This document shows positions 58,402 through 64,000 of a stretch of DNA of 64,000 bases, one piece after another. The notes under the pieces were generated by a model. It did not search any database, had not been told where the DNA came from, and was given only the letters and a program-made list of their open reading frames with translations. Position 1 is the stretch's first letter. Every line of letters begins with the position of its first letter. Where the stretch lies: the NCBI GenBank assembly GCA_019426215.1, contig CM033393.1, forward strand, positions 191,001 to 255,000. The letters run 5' to 3'. The translations under genes and the position numbers were made by a program. Source of the DNA: Buddleja alternifolia (Eukaryota; Streptophyta; Magnoliopsida; Lamiales; Scrophulariaceae).

Positions 58402-58545
58402 AAATGTGATAAATCCAAAAATGGTGGACCAAGTGGGAAGCAGTTTGTTATTCTCCAAAATGTGTGTGTGTGTGTGTATGAAATGCGATACATCCAAAAA
58501 TGGTGGAGCAAGTGGGAAGCAGTTTGTGATTTTCCAAAACGACAA
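58363..58545 (+). repeat. TG microsatellite and ~80-bp tandem duplication
   Basis: (TG)n at 58369-58399 is followed by TATGAAATGTGATAAATCCA... and then a second (TG)n plus near-identical TATGAAATGCGATACATCCA..., each running through AGTGGGAAGCAGTTTGT. Two units of about 80 bp with few differences. Confidence 0.9.
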
Positions 58546-58550
58546 ATGAT

Positions 58551-59188
58551 TGAATCTTAATGGAGACATCATATGTCGAAGAAATCAATTTCTCCGGGTA
58601 TGAGAGTATGAGGGGTTACACCTCCCCATTTAACTTATGTGTATCAATATAAATATATATATATATTATCAAATTACAATTGAAAAATGAAGGATGCATC
58701 TAGTAAGAGAATGCAGATGGATGCATGGGGTGCAGTGATCATGAGTAATTTCCTTTTACAATAGTATTTATCAACTAATTAATGATACCTAGTTAGCTAG
58801 CTGGCCAGGCTAGAAATGATTTTGTTGTATGGAATTGAAGTATGATTCTTACACCTAATTATTATTCAATTAATTTATTTAACTTGGAATTCTTGTATAG
58901 TGCGCGTGTATGTATACTTTTGATGAAACAACATGGAACGGAACATGAATATATTTATGTACGTATGACCAGTCAGTGGGTCCTCCACATGCATTAATTC
59001 CCTAATTTTAGGGGGATATAATGAATTCCCTGGGCTGGATCATCAAATTAGGTGAAGATGGATAAATGGTTTTGGGCCTTGAATGAAATGTTATGAGGGT
59101 AATTAATTAGTAATCATTAATGTAATAAAAGAGCTAAGTGGGCTGAACAGAACAAGTTAGAGGGCTTTGATTTGGGCCCCCAGTTGAG
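58551..59188. other. Intergenic DNA
   Basis: AT-rich sequence without recognised genes or repeats. Confidence 0.6.
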
Positions 59189-59214
59189 TTGACCTTCAAA
59201 AAATATATACATAC

Positions 59215-59395
59215 ATACATACATACACGGAAAGACGCAGCAGAGCAGAGGGAGGACTCTCCGTCGTCAAAATACTTTAAACCCTTTTCGTCTTCTTTTT
59301 CTTCTTCACTTCAGTTCTTCATCAGTTCAGTTCAGTTCTTCATCAGTTCAGTTGTTGGCAATTTGCACTCTGCTCTGTCTCTTTGTTTATCTCAG
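59215..59395 (+). other. Possible 5' UTR exon upstream of the Myb/SANT-like ORF
   Basis: CAGCAGAGCAGAGGGAGGAC followed by pyrimidine-rich leader DNA, including a tandem TTCATCAGTTCAGTT, ending CTCAG before GTAGGTAGG, a plausible donor. An acceptor TTTCTAG lies at about 61360, just before the ORF at 61424. The pairing is a guess; no transcript evidence. Confidence 0.35.
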
Positions 59396-59871
59396 GTAGG
59401 TAGGTTAATTATATGTACATCATTCTTTTTTTCACTTTACGCGAATCTCAGAAAGCTTTTCCTTCTCCATTCTTGTTTCTGCTCGTTATATATAGTGAAT
59501 TCATATGTATGCCAGCTGCCGTCATGTACATAGAAACATATCCAATATTTTTCTCTCTAACTAAAGTTTTCAATTGTAAATTGTACTCAAATTTCTCTTT
59601 CATTTATGTATGTGTAATGTATGTATCTTATTATATCCATTTTTTTTCTGTCGCACTTTAACATTGGTAATATGCGTCCGTAACCTGTAAGCCTTTTTTT
59701 TTGGACCTTCAGGATAACAATATATCATCAAATTAAATTGCAATCTATATCTCTATTCTTTTGATTGTATTCTGGTCCCTCTCTCACCCATAAATCATGT
59801 CAAGAAACATTTATTCAGCATTAAATTGTGTCTTACCTCTAATTTAGCATGAGAACCACTTTGGTTCTGTT

Positions 59872-60417
59872 TGGATGTCTTTTCATTTCATTTTCAACAG
59901 CTATTTTCTAAAACGCATGTGAAAATGAGTTTTTTTATTTTCAAAATGAGCATGTCTGGTTGTGTTTTTTAAAGTGTTTGGAATTGATGATTTGATAATG
60001 TGTGAATTGAGTTAGTTAAAAGTAAAGATTATGTATATTGTGTAGATAAAATAATAGATAATCTTATATTGATTAAATATACTCATAAGTAGAAAACGAT
60101 AAAAATTTACCAAAAAAAGCACTAGAAATACTCAAAATGGGTCTTAAAATGTGCACAAGCCTATGAAGATTAATTCTATGTATTTTATTCCACTATAACA
60201 CCATAATTGTTGCCAAAAAAATAGATATTTAGAAGGAGATGTGAGGGAAAAAAAAGATGAGTATGAATTGGTAAAGTAAAAGGTAGTTATTGGAGAATGT
60301 GAAAGTGAAAATAAAAATAAGTGTATTTTCAGTTGAGAATGATGTAAACTGTGTATTTTCATTTTTAACTAGGAATGAATATGAAAATCTTGATCCGAAT
60401 ACACAAACAAACATGGC
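59872..60417. mobile_element. MITE-like sequence
   Basis: Edges GGTTCTGTTTGGATG and, reverse-complemented, GGCCATGTTTGTTTG resemble Tourist-type (PIF/Harbinger) inverted repeats. A clean 3-bp duplication is not visible. Confidence 0.35.
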
Positions 60418-60904
60418 CTTCTTTTTTGAAAAAGGAAAATGTTGAAGGTAACTGACTTGATTCATAGATTATAAAGTTTCTCTGTCCTTGATCTTGTAAT
60501 GAGTGATGCAAGAATGAAGCATTTCAGTTGCATTATAATTCAGCGTAATACATAACATTCTTGATATTTTTAGTGAGTAGAGATGCATCTTTTATGTTTG
60601 ACTAGATTCCGCTAGTTTTCTATGCATATCATGTCTCTTCCTTTTGGTCTGAACGAAATTATCATATGTAAATAATTTCGTGATTACATGCAAGAGAGGC
60701 TATCTTCTACAAGATTAACCTTGAACAGTAAAAGTGATTATTTTCTTAATGTGAATTTGAACTTACTAACTATGATTCTGCACTGACATGCCTTAAGTAG
60801 TCAGAGTGCCATGCTTCAGCAATTTAGCTCTTGTGTCATTGCGAAATGCTTTAATTATTACTCTAGTCTCATTATTATTTCTAGAAAGAACTTTAGTCAA
60901 GTGC

Positions 60905-60933
60905 ATGTATGTATGTGTGTGTGTGTGTGTATA

Positions 60934-60969
<36 letters not shown>
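60905..60969. repeat. (TG)n(TA)n microsatellite
   Basis: TATG and TG repeats passing into a long TA tract. Visible directly; it lies in the putative intron or upstream region of the ORF at 61424. Confidence 0.95.
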
Positions 60970-60971
<2 letters not shown>

Positions 60972-61423
60972 CCACCAACTCTGATTTTCCCTCATACACC
61001 AAATTTGCATGAAAGAGCCATCCAGATGATGTGTTCCAATTATCTTGTGGCAGAACATAACCTTACCACAATATTCATCCGGTATCCTTCTCTGCCCGTA
61101 TAATTGCATCAGAGAGTAAGCATGCTTCTTTTTGTTTGTATTTTGTTCTATCAATAGTGCAGGGTAGGTTGTCATATTCCTTTAAAGCAGTTGATATGCC
61201 TGATTGATGTTGGAATATTTACCTGAATACATTAGATATCATTTGTTTGGGTCTATTACTGCTTTGTATTTCTTGCTTTCGGATGCTTTAATGTCAAATG
61301 GATTTGGACAGTGGATTTTGTGGAAAATGGGAATAATTATGACCTTTGTTGATTTCTAGGTTCTTGGAAGGAAGGTTATTCAAACCAAATCCTCGCCCAT
61401 TTGATATGTGCTAAGAGTCGAGC

Positions 61424-61825
61424 ATGTCTGGTAATCTGACTTTCGTCGATGAGGATGCTTCTTCTGGATCAAGAGAGGAGCCAAACAATTTAGATGGGCA
61501 CAATAAACATAATACTCCGCATTCAGGTCGTCGTAAGAGAAGTCGTAAGGCAACAGGTGATGCTATTGTTGATGCCATGTTGGAAATAGCTGCGGCTTCA
61601 AAAATGAGGGCTGCTGCAATAATGAGGAATGAGGAGCGTTTCACTATAAGCAAATGCATAAGAGTATTGGATGAGATGCAAGGTGTTGATCAAAGTATCT
61701 ACTTTTATGCTTTGGATCTATTTGAGAATGCCTCAGCAAGAGAAACCTTCATGGCGCTTAAGGGTGAGAGACGATTGGCATGGCTTAGTGGAAAATTTAG
61801 AGCCTCCTCCAGTTCAGTGGCCTAA
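61424..61825 (+). CDS. Myb/SANT-like protein C-terminal region (L10-interacting MYB-like)
   Basis: 133 codons with no internal stop. Acidic/Ser start, a basic patch (SGRRKRSRKATGD) that could be a nuclear signal, then a helical block IVDAMLEIAAASKMRAAAIM and SKCIRVLDEMQGVDQSIYFY ALDLFENASARETF. This block is the usual C-terminal half of plant Myb/SANT-like proteins, a family related to the DNA-binding ORF of PIF/Harbinger transposons. The expected N-terminal SANT domain (about 100 residues) is missing and was not found upstream. Either a truncated gene, a short isoform, or the last exon of a larger gene. It lies 0.6 kb upstream of a decayed PIF/Harbinger nuclease on the same strand, so both may descend from one transposon. 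Best candidate for a functional host ORF here. Confidence 0.65.
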   Translation: MSGNLTFVDEDASSGSREEPNNLDGHNKHNTPHSGRRKRSRKATGDAIVDAMLEIAAASKMRAAAIMRNEERFTISKCIRVLDEMQGVDQSIYFYALDLFENASARETFMALKGERRLAWLSGKFRASSSSVA

Positions 61826-62403
61826 GAAGTTTGATGTGCTCCTTGCATTTGTTTTTTAATTGGGTCCTTCTTTTATATGTCATATCTATATAGACTCCAG
61901 TGATGTCTTTTAGAACTTGACCATGTACGTAGTTTGACTTTTTGGTCAAACATTTTATGCACATGCTGCATGATTTAATAGTGTTTTTGGCCAATTTCTA
62001 TTTTGTTACTGGTTGTGCTTGATAGCTGTGAAATTGTTTTTGGATCTTATGGTATGACTTAATGGTGTTGATGTCAATAAAGTCATATAGTGTTGCATCA
62101 CTCATGCCCATATTTCTATCTATTTATAGAGATTTTGTTGTACTTCACAAAGCAGCCTGCTCATAGTATGTCAGTGAAAGGATCTGGCTTCATGACTGAA
62201 GTACTCAATGATCATGATGTTTTACGTGGCGAGATTCTTTTGAAGGGCAAACATTTATTTCACAAGTGGCTCTCATCGACAGAGAGGCATCCTACGGCAC
62301 ACAGCAGGTATCATTATAGAGGAGTCGCTATTGTCTTTAAAATTGTTGGTACAAAAAGTAGGTGCATTTTATAATTTATTGAAGGCAATTAAGCCACTTT
62401 GTT

Positions 62404-63225
62404 GCTGTGTAGGATGCATCGGGCATTGGAGCTATAGACTGCATGCATTGCACGTATCTGACCATGGTCCAGCAAGATGAGTCTAGAGTCCAAAACAGAA
62501 AAGATGTTTTATCAGAAAATGGTTTCGTACCCTGCACGTGAGATCTCCAGTACATTTGTCTATCATGGGTGGAAGGCTCAGCCGCAATTCACGTGTTGAG
62601 AACTGTCCTCAAGGACCCAGAGTAAGAACAACCCCTAAATTCCAGTGGTATATTCAAATGCAGTGATAATCAGCAACCTATATCCCTTGGTATATTAATT
62701 GTTGCCATATTATAGTAATAATCATTTATTTACAATACATACGAATATTAACATTTCATGTGGTGCTTAAAATATTCTCTTTTTGATCCGGGGTGTGAAA
62801 ATATGGAAGGAACCATTCCTCCATATGAAGGTGTTTGGCATCACCTCCATGAATAAAGACAATGCAATGAATTTTTTTGATCACCGCCATCTTTAAGCGA
62901 TAGCATCCATAAGTTTTTGAATGCGCGAAAGAAAAGGTTTTGCCATCCTCTAACTTTCCCTTCAATATGCTTTCCGTAGAGGAAGATAGTTTTATAGCTG
63001 CATTTGCATTACACAATAAAATTCGATGTGAGGAGAAATGATTGGTCGTTAATGGCATTTATGGTGGGGATGACCAAGGAGTCGCTTGGTCTTGATGAGC
63101 AGCCTGGTCTCTTGTCAGCTTTCTCAACTCCTAATCAAATGCCATCCTCACTAAGAGACTCAATAGCTGCAGCCATGTGTTACAAATGGGATGCAGGAGG
63201 CATGGGCAAGGGGCTAGTTGAATAG
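62404..63225 (+). pseudogene. PIF/Harbinger DDE nuclease (HARBI1/ALP1-like) pseudogene
   Basis: Fragments in family order, across stops and frame changes: ASGIGAIDCMHCTYL (first catalytic Asp of the usual GAIDGTH motif) and QNRKDVLSENG (matching the RNRKG...QN motif) with EGSA nearby at 62410-62600; then CENMEGTIPPYEGVWHHLHE at about 62790-62850 and HRH shortly after; then a C-terminal piece at 63004-63225 ending PSSLRDSIAAAMCYKWD. Middle sequence at 62640-62770 is AT-rich and looks like an insertion or intron. The DDE_4 family cuts DNA in PIF/Harbinger transposition; domesticated members act in chromatin. Not functional here. Confidence 0.65.
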
Positions 63226-63689
63226 ATTTGATATAGAACTCCAGTTTCTTTGCAGGGGTATATATATATATATATATAGGCAATGTCTTTCAAGTGTTGG
63301 TGTTATATCCTCTTCAGTTATGATATATGGTTCTGAGCAAGGTGCAGCTCTTACCCTTTTTATGGTTAGCTTTCACAAAAGGCTTACGCAAACAAGGGTG
63401 GGACGGATAATATACTCTTGTGTGTTCTGCTTTTTTCTTTTTTCCTCCTATTCAGCCCATGTCATCTTTTCTCCTCCCTTCCTCTTTATATCATATCAAC
63501 CCGAGGGTTTCTTTCTTTCTTTCTTCCAGACAACACTCTATTTCTGCTCATCGGGCTCAGTTTATGCTCTTTTTTCCTTTTATTTTTTATGCATTTTTAT
63601 GACATTACTAAACACGAAATGCGTGTGATAACATCAAAAGTTATGTTGAAATATACTGCTGATGGACAAAATTATAGGGAAAATTAAGA

Positions 63690-63923
63690 GGGTGTTTGTC
63701 TAAATTTATGAGATCCTCTAAACATTTTATAGATGTTTTAGAGTTTATATTTCTATAAATTTGTTTGGTAATTTTTTTAAATAAACAACTTATAAGATCA
63801 AAAAATAAGATGTTTTGATTCTATAAACTATTTTTTAAAAATTAATTCAACACTGTCTTTTTTTAAACATCTTATAAGATGTAAGAACTTATAAGATATT
63901 TTGAATAAGCTTAGCCAAACATG
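63690..63923. mobile_element. Short MITE-like inverted repeat
   Basis: Left GGGTGTTTGTCTAAATTTAT and right, reverse-complemented, CATGTTTGGCTAAGCTTATT form imperfect inverted ends, with internal inverted CTTATAAGAT motifs. Target duplication not clear; superfamily undecided. Confidence 0.45.
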
Positions 63924-64000
63924 ATTGTTGATATTTTGTCATTTTTTACTACATTAAGGGCTGAAATATGTGCTGCAATTTTCTTAATGTCATGTAATGA

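Noticed and set aside
59189..59533. 114-codon ORF on +
   Set aside because: Ser/Phe/Leu-rich translation of pyrimidine-rich leader DNA with a likely splice donor inside; better read as 5' UTR and intron.
61411..61659. Minus-strand ORF opposite the Myb/SANT-like ORF
   Set aside because: Shadow frame; the plus strand carries the family-like helical block.

Overview
The window is repeat-dense nuclear DNA from a flowering plant, probably a eudicot; the species cannot be named. The evidence is nested plant Ty3/gypsy elements, Mutator-like (MULE), hAT, PIF/Harbinger and possible Helitron sequences, endogenous pararetrovirus (family Caulimoviridae) sequences, spliced genes with GT-AG introns, and AT-rich microsatellites. 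There are no bacterial features. Almost all coding sequence is transposon- or virus-derived and broken. The only candidate host gene is a short Myb/SANT-like ORF near 61.4 kb.

Layout. 1-9.6 kb: a Tat-lineage Ty3/gypsy element with gag and protease on +, a 3' UTR with tandem repeats, a spliced antisense gene on -, and an LTR near 9.0-9.6 kb. It lacks RT and integrase and is interrupted by two solo LTRs with perfect 5-bp target duplications (1572-3331 and 4917-6493). 12157-24585: a complete Tat-type element on -, with two LTRs, TSD ATATA, gag-PR-RT-RNaseH-archaeal-type RNaseH-integrase, and a spliced antisense gene on +. A 1.67-kb hAT (19102-20773) splits its RT.

25043-29561 and 50094-58241: two pararetrovirus copies, each enclosed by MULE-like terminal inverted repeats and a 9-bp target duplication (perfect in the first, 8/9 in the second). 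The second is nearly full length; the first lacks about 3.4 kb. Both run PBS, ORF1, ORF2, capsid ORF, then a separate ORF for movement protein-protease-RT-RNaseH that overlaps the capsid ORF by 26 nt, then a last ORF, then an as-1/TATA promoter and poly(A) signal.

29690-42855: a MULE with about 300-bp TIRs and a multi-exon MURA-type transposase gene on -. That gene is split by a 605-bp MULE-type MITE (perfect 9-bp TSD). The MULE also holds a rearranged Tat-type retrotransposon (35.1-42.3 kb). 42.9-50.1 kb: intergenic DNA with LTR-like pieces, a possible Helitron end, and a 2.37-kb TIR element with a FAR1/MULE-type zinc-knuckle fragment. 58.3-64 kb: microsatellites, MITE-like sequences, the Myb/SANT-like ORF, and a decayed PIF/Harbinger nuclease pseudogene.

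How the parts relate: the MURA element could have supplied transposase for the nearby MULE-ended elements, including the two that carry virus. This is inferred from shared TIR style and 9-bp duplications and is not shown. The virus-in-MULE arrangement, found twice with the same viral endpoints, and the capsid-before-movement-protein gene order are the observations most worth pursuing.
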